A DNA stretch of 64,000 bases. Origin: Rossellomorea aquimaris (lineage in GTDB: Bacteria; Bacillota; Bacilli; Bacillales; Bacillaceae_B). The notes beneath the pieces were generated by a model. That model saw only the letters and a list, made by a program, of their open reading frames with translations. It had not been told where the DNA came from and ran no database searches. The stretch lies in assembly GCF_020172085.1 (NCBI RefSeq), contig NZ_JAIVAT010000011.1, positions 1-64,000 on the forward strand, in the 5' to 3' direction. Shown piece after piece: positions 33,411 through 41,335 of the stretch (its first letter is position 1; the number at the start of each line of letters is the position of its first letter). The position numbers and the translations under genes were made by a program.

Positions 33411-34793
33411 ATGCTGGAACTTGAAAAACGGTTGTATATGTACGAGAAAGTCGCCGAACATCTGGAATCAGGCGTTCATGTCATCGACTCGACAGGAAGG
33501 ACCATCATCTACAATCGAAAGATGCGTGAAATTGAAGGGATGGAAATCGAAGACGTCCTGGATAAGAATTTGCTGGATGTTTTCCAATTCCACTCCGAGG
33601 AAGAAAGCACCCTTCTGAAGGTCCTAACTACAAAAGAACCCACTCTCAATGTGAAGCAAACATATTTCAATATGAACGGAATTGAAATCACGACAATGAA
33701 TGACACCTTTCCGATTTTTCACGGTGATGTGCTGATCGGAGCCATTGAAATTGCCAGGGACATCACCAAGCTTGAAAAAGTGATGAGAGATCAAGTACAT
33801 AAAAAGTCCAGCAGCTTTTTCACCTTTGACAGCATCATCGGCAAGCATCCCCGCCTACAGGTAGCTGTAGAAACCGGAAAACAGGCGACGAGGACCTCTT
33901 CCCCGGTTTTGATCTGTGGGGAGATCGGAACAGGAAAAGAATTGTTCGCTCAAAGTATTCATAATGACAGTGCCCGTGCCAACCACCCTTTTATTACGCA
34001 AAACTGTTCATCTTTGCGGGACGATATGCTTGAAGAAATGCTCTTTACCATTGAAGGTGAAGTGGAATCCTCTGAAGATCACCGACCGTCTTTATTCCAG
34101 CAGGCCCAGGGCGGAACACTCCTGCTTGATGAAATCAACTCATTAACCCCTTCCCTTCAGGAGAAGCTATTAAACTTCCTTTCGAAAGGGACGGACCTTC
34201 CATTTGACGTTCGGGTGATGGCGACAGTGAACGAAGATCCAATCGATGCCATTGCAGAGGGACGCCTTTTGAAGGATCTTTATTATAGACTGAGCATCGT
34301 ATCGGTCTTCATCCCTTCTCTCCGTTCGAGAAAAGAAGATATGCCGGAACTTGTGAACTATTTCATCGATCAGTTCAATCATCATTTTGCTATGAACATC
34401 AAAGGGATTTCCGATGAAGTGTGGGAGATATTCCAACAGTATGACTGGCCGGGAAATGTCCGTGAGCTTGAGCACGTCATCGAGGGGGCATTTAATCTGG
34501 TGGGATTCGAAGAAGAAATCGGATTCAACCACCTTCCATTCGGTTTCAGGCAGAGAATCCATCATGCAGCAATCGGTCATCAAAACCAGGATGAATCGGA
34601 GTTTCTCTATCAATCAGGAACAGAAATCAAGCCATTGGAGCTTTTCATGGAAGAAGCTGAAACCTATTATATCCAGAAAGCACTGAAGTACCACGAGTTC
34701 AATATCACCAAAACAGCGAAATCACTCGGGATGAGCAGGCAGAATCTGCAGTACCGGATCCGGAAGTATGGGATTGAGCGGAGTTCATTTTGA
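33411..34793 (+). CDS. rocR: RocR-like AAA+ regulator lacking the GAFTGA loop
   Basis: 460 residues, length of B. subtilis RocR. N-terminal PAS sensor (about 14-125; HVIDSTGRTIIYNRKM), AAA+ domain (about 140-370) and Fis-type helix-turn-helix (NITKTAKSLGMSRQNLQYRI). Walker A GEIGTGKE and Walker B GGTLLLDE are intact, and the LRSRKED Arg is kept. At the position of the sigma-54-contacting GAFTGA loop the sequence is EVESSE (residues 217-222), and the segment before sensor I is about seven residues shorter (LSKGTDLPFDVRVMATVNE). It is not a frameshift: alignment resumes at once. Divergent from rocD. Confidence 0.9.
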   Translation: MLELEKRLYMYEKVAEHLESGVHVIDSTGRTIIYNRKMREIEGMEIEDVLDKNLLDVFQFHSEEESTLLKVLTTKEPTLNVKQTYFNMNGIEITTMNDTFPIFHGDVLIGAIEIARDITKLEKVMRDQVHKKSSSFFTFDSIIGKHPRLQVAVETGKQATRTSSPVLICGEIGTGKELFAQSIHNDSARANHPFITQNCSSLRDDMLEEMLFTIEGEVESSEDHRPSLFQQAQGGTLLLDEINSLTPSLQEKLLNFLSKGTDLPFDVRVMATVNEDPIDAIAEGRLLKDLYYRLSIVSVFIPSLRSRKEDMPELVNYFIDQFNHHFAMNIKGISDEVWEIFQQYDWPGNVRELEHVIEGAFNLVGFEEEIGFNHLPFGFRQRIHHAAIGHQNQDESEFLYQSGTEIKPLELFMEEAETYYIQKALKYHEFNITKTAKSLGMSRQNLQYRIRKYGIERSSF

Positions 34794-34806
34794 TGGGTTT
34801 TGGGGG

Positions 34807-34837
34807 CCACTTTCTTTTTTGGGGAAGTGGTTTTTTG
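34807..34837 (+). terminator. rocR terminator
   Basis: CCACTT and AAGTGG with a T-rich loop, followed by TTTTTTG. Confidence 0.75.
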
Positions 34838-34875
34838 TTATGGTATAGGGGATTTTCGAATGGAGTCCGGTGATT

Positions 34876-35015
34876 TTGTCGATTTATGTAGAATGGTCGA
34901 TATCCTGAAATTACGGTTGATAAATTGAAAATACGGTCGATAAATTCAGATTTAGGGTTAATAAATTTCCTAAACGGTAGATAAGTCAACATAACGGTTC
35001 ATATATAAAAACCTC
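34876..35015. repeat. degenerate tandem repeat array, seven ~20-bp units
   Basis: Unit starts near 34876, then 34895, 34915, 34935, 34955/6, 34976 and 34996, i.e. 19-21 bp apart. The consensus is roughly GGTYGATAAATTNANANTAC; the first seven bases are best kept. It fills the space between the rocR terminator (39 bp away) and the katA terminator. No coding potential. Confidence 0.75.
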
Positions 35016-35040
35016 TCCCATTTACTCCTCTATCCTTTCC

Positions 35041-35078
35041 AAAAAAAGAGCACCAGTCCTCATTAAGAGTCTGGTACC
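35041..35078 (-). terminator. katA terminator
   Basis: On the minus strand TACCAGACTC and GGACTGGTG pair imperfectly across TTAATGA and are followed by CTCTTTTTTT. Confidence 0.75.
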
Positions 35079-35097
35079 CTTCCATTCCATTTTCATT

Positions 35098-36558
35098 TTA
35101 TGACATATGCTGCAAATAAGGAGACAAATCCATACCAATTCGATCCGCCAGCCTCTTTCCAAGTTCTTCATCTGCCCGAAAGAAATTGCATATGGCTCTA
35201 AGGGCGATTCTTTCGTCAATGGTGGATAACTCTGCAGAAATATTTTTCACCACCTGTTCTTTCACTTCATCAGGATAACTTCGGTAGATGCTTCCCGCTT
35301 GACCGAAGTCATCTGTTTTACGGATCTTCTGCCTCCCTCTTTCACCAGTCATCGGCTGCTGCACTTCTGTATAGCCAGCAACCTCTTTCGGCGTATCATC
35401 AAAGCTGTTTGGCTCATAGTTCACAGACCCCTTCTGCTGCTTGATTGGCATATGCCCGTCCCTCTGATTATTCGCGACCTGAGCGAATGGACAGTTGATA
35501 GGGAGCTGAAGGTAATTGGCTCCGATTCGATAACGTTGTGTGTCTGAATAGGAGAAAAGTCTTCCTTGTAATAATTTATCTTCTGACGGCAACATTCCAT
35601 TCACCAGCACTCCGGGATTGAAACCGACTGATTCTGTTTCCGCGAAGACATTCTCAGGATTTCGATTCAACATCATCGTTCCGACAATTTGTGGTGGAAT
35701 GTCATCTTCCGGCCAATCCTTTGTTGCATCCAGGGGATCGAAATCATATTCATCCATTTCCATTGGATCGAGTACCTGCACATAAAGATCCCATTCAGGA
35801 AAATCCCCATTCTCAATTGATTCATATAAATCACGACTTGCATGATTAAAGTCCTTCCCCTGAATTTCTCCTGCTTTTTCAGAAGATAGATTCTCAATGC
35901 CTTGTTTAGGTTTCCATCTTAATTTTACATATACGGAATTCCCCGCTTCATTTACCCATTTATAGGCATGAACACTCGATCCCCGCATTTGTCTATAGTT
36001 TGCAGGAATGCCCTCATTCGTATAGAGATGAAGCAGCATATTCGTTGATTCCGGGGTCAAGGACATGAAATCCCAGTACCTCTCAGGTTCCTGGATATTT
36101 GTTTGAGGATTGGGCTTTAAGGAATGAACCATGTCCGGAAACTTCATGGCATCCCGTATGAAGAAAACGGGAAGATTGTTACCCACGAAATCCCAGTTTC
36201 CCTCTTCTGTGTAAAATTTTACAGCAAATCCACGGGGATCCCTCAATGTTTCCGGAGAATGCTGACCATGGACAACCGTAGAGAAACGAGCAAATACAGG
36301 GGTTTCTTTACCGGCATTTTGAAAAAGGGCGGCTTTTGTATATTTCTTCATGCTGTTTTTCGTCACGAATACCCCGTGCGCTCCCGCTCCTCTTGCATGG
36401 ACGACTCTTTCTGGAACCCTTTCTCTGTCGAAGTGGGCAAGCTTCTCAATTAGTTGATAATCTTCTAGCAGTGTAGGCCCTCTTTCTCCTGCTGTTATTG
36501 AGTTCTGATTATCGCCAATTGGCGCGCCTTGATTCGTTGTTAGTTTTCTATTATCCAC
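35098..36558 (-). CDS. katA: vegetative haem catalase
   Basis: 486 residues from a GTG at 36558, 8 nt after GAGGAG; the GTG nine bases earlier overlaps the site. Clade 3 small-subunit catalase: RVVHARGAGAHG with the distal His, VFARFSTVVHGQHSPET, FVGNNLPVFFIRDA with the distal Asn, and the proximal haem Tyr in RLFSYSDTQRYRIG. Destroys hydrogen peroxide in the cytoplasm. Two PerR boxes in the promoter region predict peroxide induction. Confidence 0.96.
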   Translation of the reverse strand: MDNRKLTTNQGAPIGDNQNSITAGERGPTLLEDYQLIEKLAHFDRERVPERVVHARGAGAHGVFVTKNSMKKYTKAALFQNAGKETPVFARFSTVVHGQHSPETLRDPRGFAVKFYTEEGNWDFVGNNLPVFFIRDAMKFPDMVHSLKPNPQTNIQEPERYWDFMSLTPESTNMLLHLYTNEGIPANYRQMRGSSVHAYKWVNEAGNSVYVKLRWKPKQGIENLSSEKAGEIQGKDFNHASRDLYESIENGDFPEWDLYVQVLDPMEMDEYDFDPLDATKDWPEDDIPPQIVGTMMLNRNPENVFAETESVGFNPGVLVNGMLPSEDKLLQGRLFSYSDTQRYRIGANYLQLPINCPFAQVANNQRDGHMPIKQQKGSVNYEPNSFDDTPKEVAGYTEVQQPMTGERGRQKIRKTDDFGQAGSIYRSYPDEVKEQVVKNISAELSTIDERIALRAICNFFRADEELGKRLADRIGMDLSPYLQHMS

Positions 36559-36576
36559 TACAAACACTCCTCTAAA

Positions 36577-36591
36577 TTATAATTATTATTA
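36577..36591. promoter_or_regulatory. PerR box 1 (katA)
   Basis: TTATAATTATTATTA matches the consensus TTATAATNATTATAA at all defined positions but one. Located between the katA promoter region and its ribosome binding site. Confidence 0.75.
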
Positions 36592-36641
36592 TGTGATTAC
36601 AGTTATATTCTACTCAATTGAGAATGAAAGTCAATCACAAA

Positions 36642-36656
36642 TTATAATTATTTTAA
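36642..36656. promoter_or_regulatory. PerR box 2 (katA)
   Basis: TTATAATTATTTTAA, one mismatch to the PerR consensus, 65 bp from box 1. Between the boxes the minus strand has TTGACT (-35-like) and GAATATAAC, so the two boxes bracket the promoter; a Fur-like TGAGAATGAAAGTCA at 36619-36633 overlaps the -35. Confidence 0.7.
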
Positions 36657-36697
36657 ATTAGTAATGATTAAAAATAGTAGATTCAGACAATAGAAAA

Positions 36698-36724
36698 GAG
36701 ACAACCTATACAATAGGTTGTCTC
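36698..36724 (-). terminator. terminator of the aldehyde dehydrogenase-DUF779 operon
   Basis: GAGACAACCTAT and ATAGGTTGTCTC form a 12-bp stem with an ACA-type loop; on the minus strand TTTTC follows. Confidence 0.8.
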
Positions 36725-36765
36725 CAAAAAAGAATTTTAGAAAAGGAAAACCATAACATCACATG

Positions 36766-37098
36766 TCAGGCTTTGATCAATTTAGAATCCGTGATAAAGC
36801 GCATGCCTTCCGTGGATTCCAGGGAGAACACTCCTCCCCTTCCCTCTCTTACATCCAATAAGATACGGAAATGTTTCCAATACTCATACTGTTGCTCATT
36901 CATGTAAAAAGGACAGTCGGCTACAGTACCTACCAATACATCACTGTCACCGATGATCAGATCATCTTGACTTAAACACATAGGAGAACTGCCATCACAA
37001 CATCCACCTGACTGATGAAACAGGAGGGCACCGTGCTTTCCCTTTAACGTTTCAATCAGCTGGAGGGCTTGTTCCGTTGCCTCTAGTCGCTGTTCCAT
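36766..37098 (-). CDS. DUF779 domain protein
   Basis: 110 residues, single DUF779 domain, with conserved Cys-rich FHQSGGCCDGSSPMCL and the ADCPFYMNEQQYEYWKHF block. The family is almost always encoded beside an acetaldehyde-type aldehyde dehydrogenase, as here, starting 1 nt after that gene's stop codon; translational coupling is likely because only a weak ribosome binding site is present. The Cys cluster could bind a metal or modify its partner; no function is established. Confidence 0.88.
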   Translation of the reverse strand: MEQRLEATEQALQLIETLKGKHGALLFHQSGGCCDGSSPMCLSQDDLIIGDSDVLVGTVADCPFYMNEQQYEYWKHFRILLDVREGRGGVFSLESTEGMRFITDSKLIKA

Positions 37099-37099
37099 T

Positions 37100-38620
37100 T
37101 TAGAAGAATCCTAACGCTTTAGGACTATAGCTGACTAGTAAATTCTTTGTTTGCTGATAGTGTGAGAGCATCATTTTATGGTTTTCACGACCGATACCTG
37201 ACATTTTGTAGCCACCGAATGCTGCATGTGCCGGGTATTGATGATAACAGTTTGTCCAAACGCGACCTGCCTGAACCTCTCTTCCGAAACGGTAAGCAGT
37301 ATTCATGTCACGCGTCCATACACCCGCTCCAAGTCCATACAGGGTATCGTTGGCGATTTCCAGGGCTTCTTCCTTCGTTTTGAAGGTTGTAACAGAAACA
37401 ACCGGTCCGAAGATTTCTTCTTGGAAAATGCGCATTTTGTTGTTGCCTTTGAAGACTGTAGGCTTTACATAGAATCCGGATTCATGATCGCCTTCCAGTT
37501 TATTCTGCTCTCCGCCAATAAGGACTTCTGCCCCTTCTTCTTTACCGATTTCAATATAAGAAAGGATTTTATCCAATTGCTCCTGGGAAGCCTGTGCTCC
37601 GAGCATTGTATCAGTATCCAACGGGTTACCCTGCTTAATCTGTTTCACGCGTTCGATTGCGCGTTCCATGAATTTATCGTAGATTGATTCCTGAATCAGT
37701 GCTCTTGATGGACATGTGCACACTTCTCCCTGGTTAAGGGCAAACATGACGAACCCTTCCACTGCTTTATCAAGGAAGTCATCATCCTGATCCATGACAT
37801 CTTCAAAGAAGATATTTGGAGACTTACCACCAAGCTCCAACGTAACAGGGATGATATTCTGTGAAGCATACTGCATGATCAGACGCCCAGTTGTCGTTTC
37901 ACCCGTGAAGGCTACTTTTCCAACGCGCTTGCTTTGGGCAAGGGGTTTGCCTGCTTCTACTCCAAATCCTTGCACTACATTCAGTACGCCTTTAGGCAGA
38001 AGGTCTTCAATCAGTTCAAGAAGAACCATGATGGAAGCCGGTGTTTGTTCTGCCGGTTTCAATACAACACAGTTTCCTGCAGCAAGGGCAGGAGCGATCT
38101 TCCATACCGCCATCAGAATCGGGAAGTTCCAAGGGATGATCTGGGCTACGACTCCGATCGGCTCATGGAAATGATAAGAAACGGTATCATTGTCAATTTC
38201 ACCAAGAGATCCTTCCTGCCCTCTGATGCAACCTGCGAAATAACGGAAGTGATCAACCGCGAGTGGTAAATCTGCGGCCATTGTTTCACGAACCGGCTTT
38301 CCATTATCCCACGTTTCAGCTACAGCCAGCATTTCCAGGTTTTCTTCCATGCGATCTGCAATTTTATTTAAGATGATGGATCTTTCAGTTACAGAGGTTT
38401 TCCCCCAAGCATCTTTCGCAGCATGTGCCGCATCCAATGCCTTTTCAACATCCTCTTTATTGGAGCGGGCAATTTTGGTGAAAACCTTCCCCGTTACCGG
38501 AGATACATTTTCAAAATATTCCCCACTTGCCGGCGGGACATATTCCCCACCGATATAGTTCTCATACTTGTCTTTAAATTGTACCAGCGAGCCTTCCGTG
38601 TTCGGGTTATTATAAAGCAT
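37100..38620 (-). CDS. NAD-dependent aldehyde (acetaldehyde) dehydrogenase
   Basis: 506 residues, the ExaC/AldA-like type that travels with DUF779. Motifs: [48 protein letters not shown] (catalytic Glu), [18 protein letters not shown] with Cys pair (catalytic Cys), and [13 protein letters not shown]. Oxidises acetaldehyde or similar short aldehydes. RBS AGGAGGATC. A sigma-A promoter and a cre site upstream suggest catabolite repression. Confidence 0.93.
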   Translation of the reverse strand: MLYNNPNTEGSLVQFKDKYENYIGGEYVPPASGEYFENVSPVTGKVFTKIARSNKEDVEKALDAAHAAKDAWGKTSVTERSIILNKIADRMEENLEMLAVAETWDNGKPVRETMAADLPLAVDHFRYFAGCIRGQEGSLGEIDNDTVSYHFHEPIGVVAQIIPWNFPILMAVWKIAPALAAGNCVVLKPAEQTPASIMVLLELIEDLLPKGVLNVVQGFGVEAGKPLAQSKRVGKVAFTGETTTGRLIMQYASQNIIPVTLELGGKSPNIFFEDVMDQDDDFLDKAVEGFVMFALNQGEVCTCPSRALIQESIYDKFMERAIERVKQIKQGNPLDTDTMLGAQASQEQLDKILSYIEIGKEEGAEVLIGGEQNKLEGDHESGFYVKPTVFKGNNKMRIFQEEIFGPVVSVTTFKTKEEALEIANDTLYGLGAGVWTRDMNTAYRFGREVQAGRVWTNCYHQYPAHAAFGGYKMSGIGRENHKMMLSHYQQTKNLLVSYSPKALGFF

Positions 38621-38655
38621 CTAAGATCCTCCTGTATTTATGTATTTTTTAACTA

Positions 38656-38669
38656 TTTAAGCGCTTTCA
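38656..38669 (-). promoter_or_regulatory. cre-like site of the aldehyde dehydrogenase operon
   Basis: TGAAAGCGCTTAAA (minus strand) matches the first eleven positions of TGAAAGCGCTTTCA. It lies at the transcription start, just downstream of the -10. Confidence 0.55.
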
Positions 38670-38674
38670 TTTTC

Positions 38675-38703
38675 ATTATAAGTTATCTAGGAGGTACGGA
38701 CAA
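38675..38703 (-). promoter_or_regulatory. aldehyde dehydrogenase-DUF779 promoter
   Basis: On the minus strand TTGTCC, 17 bp, perfect TATAAT. Confidence 0.65.
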
Positions 38704-38777
38704 GTATATTGTTCAAAAATTCTTTATTTTTCGTTAATTATCGATATATTTTTTAATAGTCCCATAAAGTTCATAAA

Positions 38778-38809
38778 AAAGCGATAATCCTTATAAGGAT
38801 TATCGCTTT
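38778..38809 (-). terminator. terminator of the MEDS gene
   Basis: AAAGCGATAATCCTTA and its exact complement, a 32-nt perfect palindrome; TTTTTTATG follows on the minus strand. 10 bp past the stop. Confidence 0.85.
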
Positions 38810-38819
38810 CAATCACTGA

Positions 38820-39383
38820 CTATTTACTTTCACTGTAAACTTTTGATGACAGTATGTTTTCATCCGTCATCAGATGCCCATGACTTTTCTTTAAGGCCTC
38901 TCCTAAATATTCCGGCATTTTCTCATAATCATATGCACAGACCACTTTCAGTTTATGCTCATGGACTACGCGATCAGTTTCTGTTTCAAACCACTCGATG
39001 ATGGAGCAGGGATCCTCTAATGTTCCCCATTCCACATTTGTCCAGGACCTGAATGATATTTGATTTTCCAAATATGGAGTGATCGTTTTCATTAATTGCT
39101 CATAAATGGCTGGCGGATGATAACTTCCACTTGATTGATAAAAGTCAAAGTTACTGATAGCGTGGACCTTCTTCAATTGACTACTGGTTAATTGTCTGTT
39201 TAGATGTTTTTGTAGTACGTTCATATTCCTCTCGTTTTCAATTAAAATGACAGTTTCCCCCATTTCAATTCCTTCGAGAGTATAAATGATGGCATTTTTC
39301 AAATACTTTTCTCTATCCTGATAGGCATATAGAACATGGGTGCATTCATTGTCTGCTATAAGATCACGTATTTTCTCTTTCAA
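38820..39383 (-). CDS. MEDS-domain sensor protein
   Basis: 187 residues from a TTG at 39383, 9 nt after GGGGGAGG; the more upstream ATG would place that site inside the coding region. A single MEDS domain (methanogen/methylotroph DcmR sensory type): THVLYAYQDREKYLKNAIIYTLEGIEMGETVILI at the start, FDFYQSSGSYHP and EHKLKVVCAYDYEKMP later. No DNA-binding or output domain is attached. Members are thought to sense small ligands; the role in Bacillaceae is unknown. Confidence 0.8.
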   Translation of the reverse strand: MKEKIRDLIADNECTHVLYAYQDREKYLKNAIIYTLEGIEMGETVILIENERNMNVLQKHLNRQLTSSQLKKVHAISNFDFYQSSGSYHPPAIYEQLMKTITPYLENQISFRSWTNVEWGTLEDPCSIIEWFETETDRVVHEHKLKVVCAYDYEKMPEYLGEALKKSHGHLMTDENILSSKVYSESK

Positions 39384-39540
39384 GTCTTGCCACCTCCCCC
39401 ATTTCATCTTCTATTAGTATTTATTCTATACTATATTGGGAAAATCCTCTTTTATATAAGGAATTCTTGGAATTGTAAGGAGTTTGATATAATAAAAAGT
39501 TGTATTATAAAGATTGTTGCTTTGGATGTAGCGAGTAGTG

Positions 39541-39627
39541 GTTGATTTCCACTCCAGGTGCTCGCTTTCCGCGGGGCTGGCGGTGAGCGTTTCCCGCAGG
39601 AGTCGAGCACCTTCCGCTCCAATCAAC
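39541..39627. repeat. structured dispersed element, short form (copy 1)
   Basis: 87 bp bounded by GTTGATT and AATCAAC, with an inner stem GGTGCTCG/CGAGCACC and the shared core motifs GCTTTCCGCGG and GCAGGAGTC. Compared with copies 2 and 3 it lacks the central GAGACCCC / GAGGAGGCTC part. Non-coding. Confidence 0.7.
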
Positions 39628-39767
39628 TTTAAAAGTCTAAGTGTTCACTATAACAGTGAAAATTCAAGATTATTTATATCAACCCTTCTTTTTGACCGAT
39701 TATAGCCAATACTCTTTCTTAACTGATGTTCATTTACCTCTTTGCTCTGTCAACACTTGCTACTTTA

Positions 39768-39889
39768 GAGGGTGAAGGGAACTGCGCAGACTCCTACGGA
39801 AAACGGGCGTGCCGAGACCCCGGAAGCGTTCTTTGCTGAGGAGGCTCGGCCGAACGTCCGTGGAAAGCGGAGCAGTTCCCCTCACCCTC
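39768..39889. repeat. structured dispersed element, long form (copy 2)
   Basis: 122 bp with 18-bp terminal arms GAGGGTGAAGGGAACTGC and GCAGTTCCCCTCACCCTC (one mismatch), enclosing GACTCCTACGG, GAGACCCC, GAGGAGGCTC and GGAAAGC. Core motifs agree with copies 1 and 3 although the arm sequence is unrelated. The remaining parts of the 39384-39968 gap show no gene. Confidence 0.75.
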
Positions 39890-39968
39890 CTGCACACCCT
39901 AAATGGCAGAGCATTCGTAAATCAAAGTTTGTGTATAAATAACAACAATCTTTGCGGAAAAAGCCAAT

Positions 39969-40003
39969 AAAAAAGACTACCTTTTAGAAAGGCAGTCTTT
40001 TTA
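39969..40003. terminator. yugI terminator
   Basis: AAAGACTACCTTT and AAAGGCAGTCTTT pair with one mismatch; A and T tracts flank both sides. Confidence 0.82.
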
Positions 40004-40011
40004 TCATTATA

Positions 40012-40419
40012 TTATTTCTTGATTAGATCTTCACGTTCAGATTGCTCGATCCACTCTTCAAGCTTGTCTTTAAGAGTGTTGAAGCCTGCTGGAGTAGTTT
40101 CTTCAGCTGCTGGTTTCACACTTCCTTGACGACGAGGCTTTTTCGCTGCTGCAGGCTTTGCCTGTGGAGCAGGAGCTTCTTCTGTAGCACGGATAGAAAG
40201 GCTGATCTTACCAGCTGCTTCGTCCACTGATAATACTTTAACCTTTACTTCATCGCCTACTGAAAGGTGCTCACTAACGTCTTTAACGAATCCGTGAGTG
40301 ATTTCAGAGATGTGAACTAATCCTTGAGTTTCTTCGTCAAGTGCAACGAATGCACCGTATGGTTGAATGCCTGTAACTTTACCTGTTACAACAGATCCTG
40401 TTTCGAATTTTGTAGTCAT
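40012..40419 (-). CDS. yugI: S1-domain RNA-binding protein, general stress protein 13
   Basis: 135 residues from the ATG at 40419 (AGGAGTGTTACC upstream). One S1 domain fills residues 5-75 (GSVVTGKVTGIQPYGAFVAL, GLVHISEIT, VGDEVKVKVLSVD), followed by an Ala/Pro/Lys-rich linker and an acidic C-terminal helix. Ribosome-associated in B. subtilis. The yugI-alaT-alaR-yugF neighbourhood is retained, though with two genes between yugI and alaT. Confidence 0.92.
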   Translation of the reverse strand: MTTKFETGSVVTGKVTGIQPYGAFVALDEETQGLVHISEITHGFVKDVSEHLSVGDEVKVKVLSVDEAAGKISLSIRATEEAPAPQAKPAAAKKPRRQGSVKPAAEETTPAGFNTLKDKLEEWIEQSEREDLIKK

Positions 40420-40688
40420 GGTAACACTCCTAGTATATATATTATTTTTCGTCTTTACACGCAATTGTAGATTATATCATAGAATCGGAATTTCGGCAAA
40501 GATATATTCTTTTCCATTACATCCATATTCTATCATCCGTCTATCATTGCATTCTCACTAGTTATGCTTCCCCATTATTCATATTCTTAAAACAGTGTAA
40601 CCCCAGCGATCATAAGGATCTATCGAACGCACTTCCTGTTCAGGCAAATACTATCTGATGACGTATTTTCTTTTTTCTCTTTTTAAAA
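40420..40688. other. intergenic gap upstream of yugI, no gene seen
   Basis: AT-rich, holding the yugI leader. No convincing ORF, hairpin or promoter pair stands out. Confidence 0.4.
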
Positions 40689-40731
40689 CAAAAAAAAAGA
40701 CCGACCCACTCATCAATGGGTCAGACTAAAC
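40689..40731 (-). terminator. terminator of the three-helix membrane-protein gene
   Basis: On the minus strand TGACCCA and TGGGTCG close a stem (with G-U pairs further out), followed by GTCTTTTTTTTTTG. It overlaps the stop codon. Confidence 0.75.
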
Positions 40732-41013
40732 GTTTTTGATAGCCGTTGATCTTTTCTTTCTTTGCTTTTGAATAAATGGAACGGCATATAACATGAAGGC
40801 TGCGATATGTGCGAAAGCAAGATTGGCAACAAACAGGCTCCATAATGTTACATGTCCCCAGCCTCCGAGCTCCGGTACGGCTACATAATAGATAAAGACT
40901 GACCATAATGCTATAACGAATGGGATGTGAAGAACCGCCCATTTACGATGCTCGACCCATAGAAAAAGCGGGGTTGCTGTTGCGACGAATAGATATACAA
41001 GAAAGACATCCAT
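40726..41013 (-). CDS. small three-helix membrane protein, unknown function
   Basis: 95 residues from the ATG at 41013, 7 nt after GGAGG. Three hydrophobic helices (about 2-15, 24-42, 52-75) and a strongly basic C-terminus (QKQRKKRSTAIKNV), which predicts a cytoplasmic tail. I do not recognise the family. A good cre site sits just upstream (41035-41048), suggesting carbon regulation. Real gene status is supported by the site and the terminator. Confidence 0.65.
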   Translation of the reverse strand: MDVFLVYLFVATATPLFLWVEHRKWAVLHIPFVIALWSVFIYYVAVPELGGWGHVTLWSLFVANLAFAHIAAFMLYAVPFIQKQRKKRSTAIKNV

Positions 41014-41034
41014 TTCTAATTCCTCCAATCTCTT

Positions 41035-41048
41035 AGTAAACGCTTTCA
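41035..41048 (-). promoter_or_regulatory. cre site upstream of the three-helix membrane protein
   Basis: TGAAAGCGTTTACT (minus strand), 13 of 14 positions of the cre consensus. Lies 22 bp before the start codon, a roadblock position. Confidence 0.55.
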
Positions 41049-41176
41049 ATTGTGGCGAAAAAAAGAATACTTTGTGAACGTTTTGTTACAATTAGTATAC
41101 TACATATTGCGAAAATTTCCAGCCTATTTAACATCTTTTTGACTTCTTTTCTAAAAATTAGTTGAAAAGTAATGAA

Positions 41177-41190
41177 TTTAAGCGTTTGCA
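41177..41190. promoter_or_regulatory. cre-like site in the 41014-41335 divergent gap
   Basis: TGCAAACGCTTAAA (minus strand), one mismatch in the left arm and two in the right. It lies about 145 bp before the NSS transporter start. The rest of the gap holds no gene. Confidence 0.4.
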
Positions 41191-41335
41191 CACATAATAA
41201 ATGGAAATTCAACTACTCTCATACTGCCTTTTCATTCCTTTACCCCATTTATTGAAAATTTAAAATCCGGTGTACAGGGCTACTAAAACATAGTACGATT
41301 GAAAAATCTTATTTTTTGAAAGGAGGATCTTAGGT

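Noticed and set aside
39541-39889. Insertion sequence remnants
   Set aside because: No transposase-like coding sequence and no target duplication visible; conserved core plus covarying arms fits a structured element better.
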